Shown here in pieces: positions 22,501-35,632 of a DNA stretch of 64,000 bases (the stretch's first letter is position 1; every line of letters begins with the position of its first letter). Origin of the DNA: Dillenia suffruticosa (Eukaryota > Streptophyta > Magnoliopsida > Dilleniales > Dilleniaceae); assembly GCA_033439265.1 (NCBI GenBank), contig JAVTVX010000016.1, positions 935,001 through 999,000 of the forward strand. Reading direction: 5' to 3'. A program made the position numbers and the translations under genes. The notes under the pieces were generated by a model. The model was not told the origin of the DNA and searched no databases. It saw only the letters and a list, made by a program, of their open reading frames with translations.

Positions 22501-23345
22501 TTGAGATTATTAACATCACTTGCATGTCTGTCCACCTTCTGTAAAATTGCTTTTGTTACACCAGAAATATCAAAAGTATCAGAAACACAAGCCCACGCCC
22601 TCAGATCAAAACGTTGTTCCAGACTTTTATGATTGTAGATGCATCTAGCAAGGGTTGTTTTACCAACGCCCCCCATGCCAACTATGGGTATGACGAGGGT
22701 TTTCCTGATAGGTGCTTCCTTACCTACAGAACCTTTCAGCATCTCTTGTTTGTCGATGATACGAGAGCCAGATCCTCCCATGCCAAACGCAGGATTCACA
22801 TGTGCTTCAGCTTCGGTGGTTTCACCCAAACCCATCAACTTGAGTATTGCAATCACATCTTGTTCTCGGCCAACAACTTCAGAGGAGTCCAGCAAAGAGG
22901 TCGTCTCCGGCCTCTTATTGATTATGCTAGACCTGACTCCAGACTTGGCTTCCAACCCTATGTCGCTCTTCTGCTCTTCAATATCTTGCAATCTTGCTGT
23001 GATCTTCTTGATCAGAGGCAGTATGTCCAGCAATTGATTGCTGCTAGATGCAGGATCTGATGAGGATTTGTTCTGTTGTTGCCGAGCTTCATAGTCAAAG
23101 TCATCGAGCGCATCTTCCGCATCATAAGCTAGGAGTAGAAGATCATCCAGCCACCTTTTCACTTCGATATCATTCATCTGCTTCTCTTCAGCATCACCTA
23201 GCACAAGGTTGATCTTCCGCAACATTGACCTCCATTTCCTCAGCTCAGATTCAAATCCCTCTTGAAGAGCAAAGTTCATGAGCGGCCCAGGAGCCAACTT
23301 ATTCAGTAAAGATTGAAGATAAGCAGCCAAAAACGCATCTCCCAT
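19593..23345 (-). pseudogene. CC-NBS-LRR gene L2 with one premature stop
   Basis: This is a close paralogue of L1 with the same total length (1250 codons from the ATG at 23345). It carries a complete coiled coil, P-loop [31 protein letters not shown] and LRRs. Codon 931 is TAG (20553-20555) where L1 has GAG (Glu); the rest of the frame is open to 19593. The predicted product is therefore 930 residues, ending inside the LRRs and losing about 320 residues. Two further changes lie in regulatory motifs: MHD reads IHD at 511-513, and RNBS-D reads CSIFTKDYEF with Thr for Pro. It may be a recent pseudogene, a truncated but expressed CNL, or (less likely) a sequencing error. Confidence 0.88.
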
Positions 23346-23579
23346 GGCTAAAATCAATGGAGAAATAACAGCAAACAGAGGCTCAGAAAGCAGAGAAAGA
23401 GAAAGTAGATAAGAAAGATTAGTTGGGGAAAGCTGTATTGGTTATTCACTCATCTTGCTGTGCGTGTTCTCGTACAAACAAGTCAAACGTGAAATTTTTT
23501 ATCTTCGTTGAAAATATGATTTTGAATTGGACAAATCAGGATTATAACATTAACTGGGTTTTTTATAAGATTCAACTTT

Positions 23580-24540
23580 TATGTATGTAATTTTGTTTTA
23601 TTTTTTTAACTACGATGGTTTTTTTAAATGCATAAAACCTACAAAAAATATTATTTTTTATAAAAGATGTTTAAATTATTTTTATATTAATTATTTTTTA
23701 TTAACAAAATTATCTAAATCTCGATTTTATCAAATTCACATACTTCTCACATAAAATTAGTACACTAATATTTGACGAGTCTACAAGATGGGAAAATGAA
23801 ACATAATTCACGACTACTAAGTCCTCAGTTTGACAAAACTTAATCCCCATTAGGCGCGTGACAAACCAGGGACCCAATACTTTATGGTTATGGGTCCAAA
23901 CCTTTGTCTAAGAACTTTGATTTCAAAATCTGTAGAAATCATTTTCACCTTAAGAAGACCAATTCCACTCCATTTAATGCTTGCAACTCGAATCAATATG
24001 GTTATTGTGACACACTTTGAATTCAGATTGATGACCACTGAAAAAATCAGACTTCACCCACTCTAGATTTCTATGACTTACACGTGACTCAACGCGTATA
24101 TATATATTTTTAAGAAAAAATAATAATAAAATAGAAATTTCAATTATTTTTAATAGAAGTCATCATATATGCACAATAACTCATAAATCAAGCATAGTAG
24201 TCTGGGATTTCGGTTTTTCTACTTTCATTGTATTATTGTGCTTGTTTCAACCATTCTTATAATGGTATGTGTGGATCAGTTGTAAGTTGTGAGTTATTAG
24301 TTGAGCGTGTTAATTACTTAATATAGGAGGGATGTTTTGATAATTGTTAATTGTTAGTTGAGCGTACTAATTACTTAATGTAGGAGGGACTTCTTGACCC
24401 CAAATGAAAGGTCCTTAGCATTAGTTGACAAACATAAAATGTCGCTATATGTTAATAGATTTGGTATTAAACTACATAAATTAGACTTTTATTATAACGG
24501 TGTGATCGGGCTTTCTGACCCATAGTCAAGTCATTTTTTT
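23580..24540. repeat. Conserved upstream block, copy 2 of 3
   Basis: Parallel to 1300-2410 and 45890-47700. It lies just upstream of L2 and contains the core gacccaatactttatggtta. It may hold promoter elements of the CNL genes, but its copy beside H3 shows that it marks a duplication unit in any case. Confidence 0.7.
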
Positions 24541-25139
24541 CACACTGCTCATGAGAAGGTGCCTTTCCTACTCTCTTTCTTGTTGTACTTCATCCACAAT
24601 TGCGGTCCACCGACTTCAATTGGCAGTGATATGATCATGTTGGTTTGGGTTAACGTAAGATTTGATTTTTTTTTTTTAAATAAGCTCTCGTATGTTGCCG
24701 CATTCTTCACTATTGTACAATAAACTGAGTCTATGATAAATTAAAATTAAAATCGTGAAGTGATTCATTAACTCGAGAATCATAACTTTTTTATAATTAT
24801 AGGGTGATTTTTACTTTCCAAATCTGCCTTGTCTGTTCAGTTTATGACAACTATTCTAAATTACCCTTTAATATTCCTTATTTTACTCATCATAAATAAT
24901 AAATTTCTAATTGTATTTACATATTTATTTATTTTTATATACTGTGAGATACATTAAACCCAGAATATCAAATTTTCAAACTTATTAGTTTCATACGGAT
25001 ATATTTTAAATAACAGTATGCATTATATAATTATTTTATATATAAACATAATATTTGATTAATGATCCCACTCTCTTGAAACACTTGACCATGAAGAGAA
25101 CCCTCTTTATTGTTTATAAAGGAAATTCTGGATGGATCA
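24541..25139. other. AT-rich intergenic
   Basis: No gene is seen. There is a poly-T run near 24668-24677. This stretch lies between the upstream block and the duplicated block V, and neither other unit has a counterpart that I can recognise. Confidence 0.5.
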
Positions 25140-26400
25140 TTTAGCAACGGAGAATCTATGCAAGCTACTTAATACCAATGAGCTGTCTTTGGCTATGCAG
25201 GGATTATATGTATGGTCTAGCAACGTTCGATTTCTGCATTTGAGCTTTTCTTATATGTTTCATGGAGGTAGAGGAAATCTCGTGTTTGATGATTTGATTT
25301 AACGGTTTTTCAGCTTGAGATCTGCCTTCCAAAAATTGTGCTGCTGTGACACTCATTCAGCTGAGAAAACATGTCAATTCTATCAAAAAAAATAAAATAA
25401 AATAAAAGGAAAACATGTCAATTCATAATTGGGCCTGGCGTCGCGGAAGATACTGCCATGACCATAAAAAAAAATTGAGTAGAACTGGAGTAACGATGCT
25501 TGGCCTTCAGTTGTGTCAAGCAAAGATAGGTACAAAGGCTGGTAATATTAGTGGGGTGATAGGGTATTGGTGGGCATCAATGCCCAAACAAAGGCCTCCT
25601 GGACTTGTTGCCAATGTGCAGTATTGCTTCAACCTTGTGACCATATCTAAATGGAACCATCTTAAACTGAGACCATGTTTCCGACAACTAGTGTGTTGAT
25701 AGACATACAGTCGATCATGAGTTCGGAAAAACTGAACTAAGTAAAAAACCGACATCAACCTGTTTGGCCGAAAGGACATATCTTTTGGCCGTTCACAACT
25801 ACCCGTGCTATTCTATTATCTATGGAATCATTTAAGTGCCAGGTTTTTTGACTAGACTGGGCAAGGATATATCCCTTGATGATACTGTTTCCAACAACTT
25901 ACGGCTTTGTGGCTGACAGACTGAGCTATAGCTAGTGCTCCTCAGTTTTCTGTTAATTTGGACAGTCCACTGACGTTTGGACTTCAGTTCATTCATTCGG
26001 AGTTTCCTCACTGAGCTATGTTCCTTCCACATATCCTGCATCCAGAATTTCACTTCACTTTCACCCATTTGCTTTCTTCTTGACCGTTTCATTTTTATGC
26101 GATTTCAGGATCTGCAATGATTATAATGAGCTTTTCATCGACTTTCTCCAGTCTCCCTCACTACCCTGAATATCTTACTTCTAACAAGCAATGAAACAGA
26201 GCCTCATCTTATTTTGGACATTGCTTAGCATGTCCTAGATATTGTTACTAAGCCATGTGCATGCTCTTTTCGGAAGTCAATAGTTTTCTCCCTATCATTC
26301 CCTTAAAATTAGTTTGATGGAGACTTCGTATGAACTTGTTATCTCTGCCATTATGAGAGTGTACATGAAGGGGGCGCACCTTGCGTAAATTAGTTTTGAA
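25140..26400. repeat. Unidentified duplicated block V, copy 1
   Basis: This matches 48240-49166 plus 51790-52200, where a 2.6-kb element is inserted. On the minus strand, 26092-25832 reads 86 codons beginning KRSRRKQMGESEVKFW, rich in charged residues and possibly an exon of an old gene. The other copy has lost the frame. I recognise no family. This copy preserves the empty target site at about 26045-26067. Confidence 0.5.
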
Positions 26401-26439
26401 TTACTTTTGGATTATGACCGCTGCCAAGCTAAATTAAAA

Positions 26440-26564
26440 TTTAAACCGAGAAAAATTAAAATAATTTACTTAGTTTTAGAAAAAAACTTAAAATCAATGT
26501 ATTTAGAGAAAAAAATATAAATTAAATTGATCGGAGAGAAAATTAGTGTGCTAAGTTTTAGAGA

Positions 26565-26607
<43 letters not shown>

Positions 26608-27310
26608 AAGGAGAGAAAACTTATGATAAATATGTTTTGAGAGAGAAAATATAAATTAAATTGATTTTTTAAAAAACAAAAATTAATGTGTTTAATTTTA
26701 TAGAAAAAAACTAAATTTTATTTTTTTAAAGAGAGTAAATGTGTTGGAGAGAGAGACTATGAACTAAATTATTTTTTTAGTAAAATAAAATTAATGTGTT
26801 TAGTTAACGAGAAAAAAATGATATTGATTTTTATATAGAGAAAAATTAAAATTAATGAGTTCGGAGAGAGAAAGTGTGAGTTAAATTAATTTTTAAAACA
26901 ACTAATGTATTTTTAAAGATAGATTTTTTTTTTCTCAGAGAGTTAACTTAGAATCAATATATTAGAGTGAAAAGATATAAATAAATTATCTATTTTTTTA
27001 AGAGAGAAAATTCAAGTACGAGATATCGAAAAACCAATTATGATTTTGGTAAAGAAAGAAAACTTAAAATCAATGAATTTGGAGACAGAAAATATGAATT
27101 AAATTAAACTTTTAGAAAAACATTAATGTGTTTATAATTTTAGTTTTTTTTTTAAAGAGATTTAAAATTAATATATTTAAAGAGAGAAAATATGAACTAA
27201 ATTGATTTGTTAAAGAGAAAATTAATGTGTGCTTAATTTGAAAAAAAAAATTATTTTTTTAGATCAAGAAAAATTAATCAATATATTTAAAGGCAAAATA
27301 TAAATTAAAA
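26440..27310. repeat. AT-rich degenerate array with GAGA motifs
   Basis: Loosely repeated phrases of the type gagagaaaatatgaattaaattgattttt...attaatgtgttta recur about every 60-120 bp, at least eight times. A pure (AT)n run lies at 26567-26605. It looks like a decayed minisatellite. No coding sequence is seen. Confidence 0.55.
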
Positions 27311-29645
27311 CTATTTTACCAATTAACATTTTGTCTCTAACCTATTACCTATTATATCGAATACAAAAACTAAATACTATTTTTATATAAATAAATAAGG
27401 AAAAAGATGAAATATCACTACTTTTTAAAATATTACTCTTGTAGAGTTCTTTTTTAAAATTTTACTCTCTTACCAAATATCTACTGGTATGATAATTTCT
27501 GAAAGAAGAAACAAAAAAAAAAAGGGGAGAAAAAATGGTAAACTTTCATGACAAATACATAATGTGAGAGAAAATTAGTGAGAGCAACCCTTTTAGCAAT
27601 ATTCATTACTATTTATAAAAACAGTAAATATAAAATTTTATTTAAAAGATATCGATAATCAACTAAATGTTGATAAGGTAGTGTGAAAGATGATAAACAA
27701 ATAGTAAAAGGCATCGGTGAATGAGTGAATAGTTATTGGGAAAATTAACTTACATTTATTTATCAAATTGCTATTTCTAAAAATGTGAGATCATTTTTTT
27801 TAATTTAAAGTTTTACTGAATATTGATTTTATGATCCGTCTTACTTTGTGTATGTATTTGTGTCCATATGTTGCGCAACCCTCTTGATTGTTTAAATTTT
27901 TCTAAGCCGCCAATAAAATTTTCATATTATTTAAAATATATTTAAAGTATTTATATTTATCGATAAACTAGTCATGCATTTGTCTACAAAATTTATAATC
28001 ATTAAAGCCCTTAGATTATGATTATTATTTTTTACGTTATAAAAATATAAACTTTTTAGAAAAATGCAACGTGGCAATAAGCCCCGATGAATCAGTTTTG
28101 AATATATTAATATCACGTATTCTTTCATAAAAAAAAAAAAAAAAAACAGAGAAACACTCATTATCGAATTGGTTTAGGGTGGCCATGGTGTCCTAATCCA
28201 AGTGTCCAGAGAGCTAAGTTGTATCATTTAGAGAACGACAGTGCATTTTTTGTTGCCCCATGATGGAAAATACATACCATAGAGCTGTTAGATGAATTTT
28301 CTTTCTGAGCCTTCCATGACATCATTGCCATTGTCTGCCTCATCAGTGATCTTCATCTTCACCTTCTTCTACTCATCATCATCGACAGTGCATTTTTTTT
28401 TTTTTTTTTGGGGGAGAAACATGAGAAAAATTAGTGAGAAAGCTGACAATAAATAGTAAGAGTCTGGGAAATTGAGTAGTGATTGAATAAAAAATATTTT
28501 TTGGAATAAGTTGGGAAGAAAAAATTTGGTTGAACGATATTTTTACTTTTTTTTTTTCGACTTCGAATGTTTTTTTCATTTTCGTTAGGATATAATAAAA
28601 TTTATATAAGTTATAATATTTAATGAAATTACAATAAATGATAAATAATATTAAAGTTTTATATTAAAAGGCAGTTAAGATTTGAAATAGTCAATTTCAT
28701 AACGAGTTTTAGGTATATGTATCGGATTAATCAAAGCAATATGGTAAAATCCAGACAAAATAAAAAATAAAAAGCAGTAAGCAGTTAGGATATAGACGGA
28801 AGTTATCCCATACGTGCATCCCCCACAATAACACCCTATAACAACCAATGATGCATTTGCTTTTAACTAATTTAACAAATTCAGTTTAATTTCCAAGACA
28901 ATCTCTGTGGAACAAAAGTCTCTTATTTCCTCGTACCATTATCTTTCTAAATTTCAAGAATTGACCAATTTCATGAAAATGTCTATAATTTGATCTAGTG
29001 ATGAAGAGAACTCTTTGTCCCCAAGAAAATAGCTTAATGATCAAAATCTTTCTCTTCCGACTTAAAAATTCCAAATTTAAATTTTTATATAACAAAAAAA
29101 AAAAAAAGAAAAGAACCATGACACAGTTTTTTGATCTTCCTCAAAATCATGAATTTTGTGATATTTGAGTTCAATATACTTGCTATGATGTTGTTTGACG
29201 TGGCGGTTGTAGCTCTGTTGTTACAAAGAATTTTTAACGACTTGATTTGTCAGTGTCACAAATCAAAAGGCATTCTTCTTAATCAAACTGATTGTATAGC
29301 TGCATTTTCTACCGCCATGTACGCAACCACATTTTGCTCTTTTGAAGACCCAAAAAAAAAAAAAAAAAAAAACACTGCAACCAAAATGGAAGATATAATC
29401 TAAAGTGCTTTTCCTTGTTTTAATATCAAATTCCTAATCGCCATCCGTATATCCAACGTGCTCCATATAATTGCAATATGAATAAAAAAAAAAGTTTCCA
29501 TTGCTTTGTATCTTACAATGTCCCGAGCTAGTAGTCAAATATCGCAAACTCCGCACCAACCTTCTGTAAGGTGTTTTTTTTTGGGTACAAAATGAGAGGC
29601 GTCAAAGCACCGTAACAGCCACGCAAAACTCTGCTATGCATCCTA
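27311..29645. other. AT-rich intergenic
   Basis: Poly-A and poly-T runs lie at about 28127-28146, 28387-28404 and 29350-29370. The phrase cgacagtgcattttt occurs twice, near 28237 and 28383. No ORF here resembles a protein I know. Confidence 0.5.
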
Positions 29646-29650
29646 TATCT

Positions 29651-30213
29651 TGCTAGAAAATTTTAATCTCGATATTAGAATCTTCGTGTTATTTTAAACG
29701 TATAATCTAGAACTATTTTTACGTAAAAAAATTATATAAAGATAAAATTAAGATTATAATGTCAAGAATACAAAAAAGAAGAAGAAAGAATGGAAAAAAT
29801 AATATTGATTACTAAAGAACATTATAAGAAAAGAGAGAAAGTTAATTGCAAGAGAGAAAATTGTCTCTACTTGCTTGATTACAAAATGTAGAGAGGGATC
29901 TTATTTATATAAGAAACTAGCCATTAGAGAAAAGGAAAAAATCATAATAAAATTGATAAAGAGGAAAAAAAAAGTTAATTTTCTAAATTTATAATGATTG
30001 AATAAATCAATTATTATATAAATTAACCAAATATATAATCGTTGAGTAAATCAATTTTAATAATTGATTAAACCAATAAATTAATTGTAATGATTAGTTC
30101 AATCATAATAATTGATTAAATCAATTATTATAGTTGAATGATTGATAATTGATTAAGTCAATCATAATTATTGACTAAATCAATCAATATTGTCATTTGA
30201 ATTTATTTTAACA
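29651..30213 (-). repeat. Copia 3' LTR
   Basis: 563 bp, TG...CA, adjoining the polypurine tract. Its inner half is full of short repeats of the aattgattaaatcaatta type. It differs from the 5' LTR by substitutions and small indels. Confidence 0.92.
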
Positions 30214-30222
30214 CTCCCCCTC
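30214..30222 (-). other. Copia polypurine tract
   Basis: The minus strand reads gagggggag directly before the 3' LTR TGTTA, the usual plus-strand primer of copia elements. Confidence 0.85.
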
Positions 30223-33200
30223 AAGTTTGGCGAATAGATATCTATGGAGCCTAACTCACTGAGAATATTTTGCATGTGACTTGCCGTAGTTCTCTTGATA
30301 AAAATATCATCAAATTGCTCATTACTCTTCACGTGAGGAGTGACTATGGTTTTGTTTTCAATCTTTTGGCGAACGAAATGACAATCGACTTCAATATGTT
30401 TTATTCTCTCATGAAAGACAAGATTAGAAGCAATAAGAATAGCAGACTGATTGTCACAATAGAGTTTGATAAGAGAAATGACCAGAAATCTCAATTCTTT
30501 AACTAGAGCTTTTAGCCAAACAATCTCACTAGTTGCTGCTGCCATGGCTCTGCAATCAGATTCTGCACTTGATCTTGAAACTACGGATTGTTTTTTGCTC
30601 TTTCAAGATACAAGATTCCCATCAACAAATATACAATAACATGTGGTGGATTTTCTATCTATTGAATCACCGGCTCAATCCGTATCATAGTAGTCCACGA
30701 TTTCTGAATTTTGATTATTTTTCATGCAGATTCCTCTCCCGGGAGACCCTTTAAGATACCTAAGAATCCTTTCAGCTGTCTTCCAATGACACACTTTAGG
30801 AGCATGCATGTACCGACTGATTTAACTCACAGCATATGCAATGTCGGGTCTGGTGATGTTAGGTAAATGAGCTTCCCAACGAGTCTCTGCTATCTATGTA
30901 TATCTATGAAAAGTTGATCAGTATCATTTTCTTCATCAGAGGTTGAGATAAGGCTAATCGCTGGTTTTACTCCCAATTTACCTGTCTCCTGCAAAAGATC
31001 AAGAGTATATTTTCTTTGGGATATGACAAACCCCTCGTGAGAGTAGACAAGTTCTATTCCTAAAAAATACTTTAGTAATCCTAAATCTTTAATTTTAAAA
31101 CTAGATTTAAGGAAATTTCTAAGTTGATCAATTTGATTCATATCACTTCCAGTAACAATGATATCATTAACGTATATGAGTACAACAGTGATTCTTTCAT
31201 TATCAAATTTAATAAATAAGGAAGAATCACTATTACATTTTTTAAAATTGTAACTGAGAAACGCAGAGTTTAGTTTTGCATACCAGGCCCGAGGAGATTG
31301 TTTGAGATCGTAGATAGCTTTCTTCAGTTTGCACACTCGTCCTTGTGACTTTGATTGAGCCCTTGAGGTAGATAGGTATAGGCCTCCTCTTCTAGCTCCC
31401 CTTATAAGAAGACATTTTTTACGTCCATCTGGTATATTGGCCAACTCCTATTGGTGGCAAGAGACAAGAGAACCCTTATAGTGTTCATTTTTGCTATAGG
31501 TCCAAAGGTCACAGTATAGTCCACTCTGTAAGTCTGGATAAATCCTTTGGCTACAAGTCTAGCCTTATAGCGATCAATTGAACCGTCACTTTTATATTTG
31601 ATCTTATAAACTCATTTGCATCCGATTGCTTTCTTTCCTCTTGGGAGAGTCGTTATTTCCAAAGTTTTGTTCTTTGTGAGAGCATTTAACTCTTCTTTCA
31701 TTGCTTTCCTCCATTCTGGGTGATTATTGGCCTTATTAAAATTTCTAGACTCTTGTATTTGATCAATGTCACTCAATAATACTTGGTGACTTGAGTAAAC
31801 ATTAGTGGTAGTATAATAGTTAGCAATAGGATAAGATGCGACCTTAGAGATGTAGTGTTCCCATCTTGATGGAGGAAATTTCAGTCTTGTTGATCTTCTG
31901 AGTGATGGTGGAGATGATGGCGAATTATTGAACTCTTCATTTACTTTTGAAGGAAGTAAGTTTTCTTGGGTTTTGTGTCCCCCTTGCTTCATACTTTCTT
32001 CAGTTTTGAATGAGCTTCTATCTTCCCTTTGCTCAGAATTTTCTGATGATCCTCTCTCTTGCTCTTGTTCTGGATTTTCGTCTTCAGTAGATTGGTGAGA
32101 GGGATTGCTAATTTTTTTGGAGTTAACAAGAAAATTTGTAGATTTTCTTTTTGTGGTGTTCTTATTTTGCTTATATCTGCAAAATAGAACTCATTTTCTA
32201 CAAATATCACATTTTTTATGTGTATATTTTGTTAGTCGTAGGATTATAACATATATAATCATTTTAAAATGACCCATATCCTATGAAAACACACTGTCTC
32301 CCTTTTTTATCCAAATTATTTCTAAATTATTCTGGTATATATACATAACATATGTATCCAAATACTTTTAAGTGAGTAATATTTGGTTTAGTCTTAGTGA
32401 GGACTTCTAAATGAGATTTTTCTTAAAGTATCCTAGTGGGTGAGCGATTAATTAGGTGAGCGACAGTACTAATTATATCGCTCCAAAAAATTTTAGACAT
32501 GTTAGCATAGAACATGATTGTTCTTGCTATTTCAAGTAAATATCGATTTTTCCTTTCGATTATTTCATTTTGTTGGGGGGTATATGGACATGAGATTTGG
32601 TGCATTATTCCATTTTCTTCTAAAAATGTTGTGAGTGCATGATTCATATATTCCCCCCATTGTCAGTCCTAAATATTTTTATATTTGCATTGTATTGTTT
32701 AGTAATATAATTGTAGTAACTTTTAAATATTTCGAATGCTTGTATTTTTGAAGTGAGTATATATACAAATGTGTATCTAGTTTTGTGATCAATAAAAGAT
32801 ATGAAATATTTAAAATCTCGTCTAGATACTACAGGAGATGTCAAAATATCAGAATATACAAGATTAAAAGCATTTTTATAAATTATTTCTGAAATCGGAT
32901 AATGCGTTCGAGTTTTTTTTTTCCAAAAATACAAACTTCACAATATATATCTTCACAATTTTTATTGGAAATAAGTATTTCAAAACTTGTTTATTAGAAT
33001 GTTCTAATCTAATATGCCACAAAATATAATTTTCTCCTTGATATGCTGTGTGTACATGATTATCTTGATTCAAAAAATATAGGTTGTTTCTCCTTAATTC
33101 TCTACCAATCATTTGGTTTGTTTTGAGATCCTGAGAAATAACAGCATCAGGATCAAATATAACTTTATAATTTTGATCTTTAGTAATTTGACTAATAGAC

Positions 33201-33480
33201 ATAAGATTAGATAAAAATTCGGGAACATATAAAATATTAGAGTTTTTTTCAAAAATAACAACTTCTCCGAATTCACTTACATTCAAATTATTCCCATTAG
33301 TGACCTTGACTGTCTTATGATTTGGAAGAGATTTTAGTTTTTTAAATTTCTTTTTGTCCCTAATCATATGATGATCGCAACCAAAATCTACTAACCAATC
33401 TTGAAAATTTAAAGTTGAGTTTAAACAAATACCTGGATTGGTCGTTACTTGCTTGAGCAGTACTTTTGAAACTATATTTT
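30223..33480 (-). pseudogene. Copia pol remnant (integrase, RT, RNase H)
   Basis: Pieces in order down the minus strand are: GAG-pre-integrase (33367-32876, HIRLEH); integrase core with its two Asp in SDILTSP and RTDNGG (32934-32644) and the Glu region in PQQNEIIER (32647-32423); the start of RT (31992-31612, WRKAMKEELNAL); the RT palm (31444-30890); and RNase H (30545-30180, KLYCDNQSAI). The RT active-site box reads YVND where the family has YVDD, so a catalytic Asp is lost. Frameshifts and stops separate the pieces. No activity is possible. Confidence 0.9.
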
Positions 33481-33505
33481 CGATTGTTGACTCAAGTGCT
33501 ACATT

Positions 33506-34310
33506 TTAGGCCATATTTGAGGAGATTTGTCCCCTTTTTTTTTTCAAGTGCTCAGGTTTCAGGTGTGGATGAAGGAACCAACATTTTTCTTGTGAATGAT
33601 TAGATTTTTTGCAGTAAGCACATACCTTTTTGGTCATGTGCTGCACCTTGCTGGCCACTTGCCCTTCTATAATAGAATTGAAACTATACCCTTTTACTTT
33701 GGATTGGTAAGCATTCTCAATGTTCATACTTACTTCTGCTCGTTGGATCATGGATTTTACTTCTTGGTAGGAAGGAAAATCCTTCATTCGAAGGATTTCT
33801 TGACGAACATGTGCAAATTGCTCTCCAAGAGAAATGAGGAGTTCAAAGGATTTGTCTTCATCCTCTCTTTTTTGTAAAATTTTGAGATCGGTTGTGATCG
33901 GTTTCAAAATTTTGAATTCATTCCAAAGGTCTTCATATTCGCCAAATAGTTGAGAGAGCGTTTTCTCATCTTTCTTGATGTTGGCAATTCGCCTCTTTAT
34001 CTCGAAAACCCTTCCTAAATTCGACTCTTGCCCATAAAGATCGTACATTTGATCCCAAAGAGTGTTAGAGTTTGGAGAGCAAATGACCATAGTTCTATGA
34101 ATTTGATCCATAGAACTTGTGAGTAAGATGAACACTTGGTCATCCTTCATTTTCCATGCTTCGAATATTGGATCTGACTCATCAAGAGGTCCTTTATAAT
34201 GTGACCCAAGAGATTTCTTGAGTTTAAAGACTTCTTAATATGAGCAGCCCATTAGAAATAATTTGAAGAGGTAAGAAAAATGGAAGAAAATGATTATGAA
34301 AAAGAATTCA
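33506..34310 (-). pseudogene. Copia gag remnant
   Basis: The longest open piece is 34150-33506, 214 codons. It carries a UBN2-type Gag region and ends with a CCHC zinc knuckle, CAYCKKSNHSQEKC (CX2CX4HX4C). The N-terminal part up to about 34310, just inside the primer site, contains stops. In an intact element Gag forms the virus-like particle. Here it is broken. Confidence 0.88.
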
Positions 34311-34358
34311 TTTGAAAAGAATGATCTCCTAAACTCGAAGAGGAGGGATTCGAAATTT

Positions 34359-34370
34359 GCTCTGATACCA
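34359..34370 (-). other. Copia primer-binding site
   Basis: The minus strand reads TGGTATCAGAGC, complementary to the 3' end of plant initiator Met-tRNA. It abuts the 5' LTR with no spacer. Confidence 0.93.
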
Positions 34371-34978
34371 TGTTGAAAAATTTTAATCTCGGTATTAGAC
34401 TTCTCGTTTGTTTCTAGACGTATAATCTAGAACCACTTTTACGTAGAAAAATTATATCAAAATAAAATTAAGAAAATAATGTCAAGAATATGAAAAAGAA
34501 GAAAAAAATGGAAAAAATAATATTGATTACTAAAGAATATTACAAGAGAATAGAGAAAGCTAATTGCAAGAGGGAAAATTGTTTCTATTTACTTGATTAT
34601 AAAATATGGAGAGGAGTTCTATTTATACAAGAAATTAGCCATTAGAGAAAAGGAAAAAAATCAGAATAAAATTGATAAAGAGAAAAATAAAGTCAATTTT
34701 CTAAATTTATAATGATTGAATAAATCAACCAAATATATAATGGTTGAGTAAATTAATCTTTATAATTGATTAAACCAACTAAATATATATAACTGATCAA
34801 ATTAATTGTAATGATTAGTTTAATTATAATAATTGATTAAATCAATTATTATGTTTGAATGGTTGATAATTGATTACATTAATCATGATAATTGATTAGA
34901 TTAATCATAATGATTGATTAGATCAATTATAATAATTGACTAAATAAATCAATATTGTCATTTGAATTTATATTAACA
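34371..34978 (-). repeat. Copia 5' LTR
   Basis: 608 bp, TG...CA, aligned base by base with the 3' LTR at its start (ttttaatctcg...). It is followed by target duplication tatct at 34979-34983. Confidence 0.92.
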
Positions 34979-34983
34979 TATCT

Positions 34984-35626
34984 CTGAGCACTTTTAGTAT
35001 CATTCCTGAAGAGCTCCACCAGCTCTGAGGGAGGGTTGTTAAGCTCGATCATGCCGGGCTCCGCAGCTTGACCCATTGCAGCAAGCATGTCAGCACACTG
35101 GTTCACCCCTTTGAAGATATGCCTAGTAGCAACTTCCCTTACTTCCTGCATGATTTTCCTGTATTCTTGCACTAGGAGCTCCAGCGGATGGTTTTCTTCC
35201 AGGCCTTTGTTCATAGCATTTGTCAGAAACAGTGAGTCCATCTCCACCTCAATATTCCCCAACATCCGCTTCTTGGCCAAATTTAGACCCTCTCTTATCT
35301 CCCAAAGCTCCGCTGTCTGCGTGGTAGTAACCCCAATGTTTATCCAAAAACCCAGCAGCCATTTTCCAGAGCTACTTCTGAAGAGCGCCCCCCCCCCACC
35401 CCAGGGCGCTTGCTTGTTTATTTCTCAAGTTCATAGCTCCATTAGTATCGAGGTTAAAATTCCCTTTTTCAGTTGCATCAACCAAATCACCAATGCCATC
35501 TTCTACAAGCTTCAATTGCTCTTCATCCGGAGTCAAAATTGGATTACATGAACCCGTCAAGAACTTTGCCAAGATATCACCCGCATAAACAATCATAGCC
35601 TCCTTGAACTCATGCACCAAGTTCAC
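34984..35626 (-). pseudogene. RNase H-like (RVT_3) retroelement fragment
   Basis: The minus strand reads a plant RNase H-like domain of the kind found at the end of non-LTR retrotransposon proteins. The four acidic positions are visible: Asp in FNLDTNGAMN, Glu in TAELWEIREG, Asp in EMDSLFLTNA, and Asp in NQCADMLAAMG. A frame change occurs at the C-run near 35388-35400. The copia element is inserted at its C-terminal end. It is older than the copia insertion and non-functional. Confidence 0.75.
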
Positions 35627-35632
35627 GAAACT

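Larger units (their letters stand above)
29651..34978 (-). mobile_element. Ty1/copia LTR retrotransposon, complete in structure but decayed
   Basis: Both ends are defined. The LTRs at 29651-30213 and 34371-34978 begin TG and end CA. The 5-bp target duplication tatct flanks the element at 29646-29650 and 34979-34983. The element lies on the minus strand. A primer site complementary to initiator Met-tRNA (34359-34370) adjoins the 5' LTR, and a polypurine tract (30214-30222) adjoins the 3' LTR. Domain order is gag, integrase, reverse transcriptase, RNase H, which defines copia. The frame is broken many times and the LTRs differ in length by 45 bp, so the insertion is not recent. It sits inside an older RNase H-like fragment. 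Confidence 0.95.
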
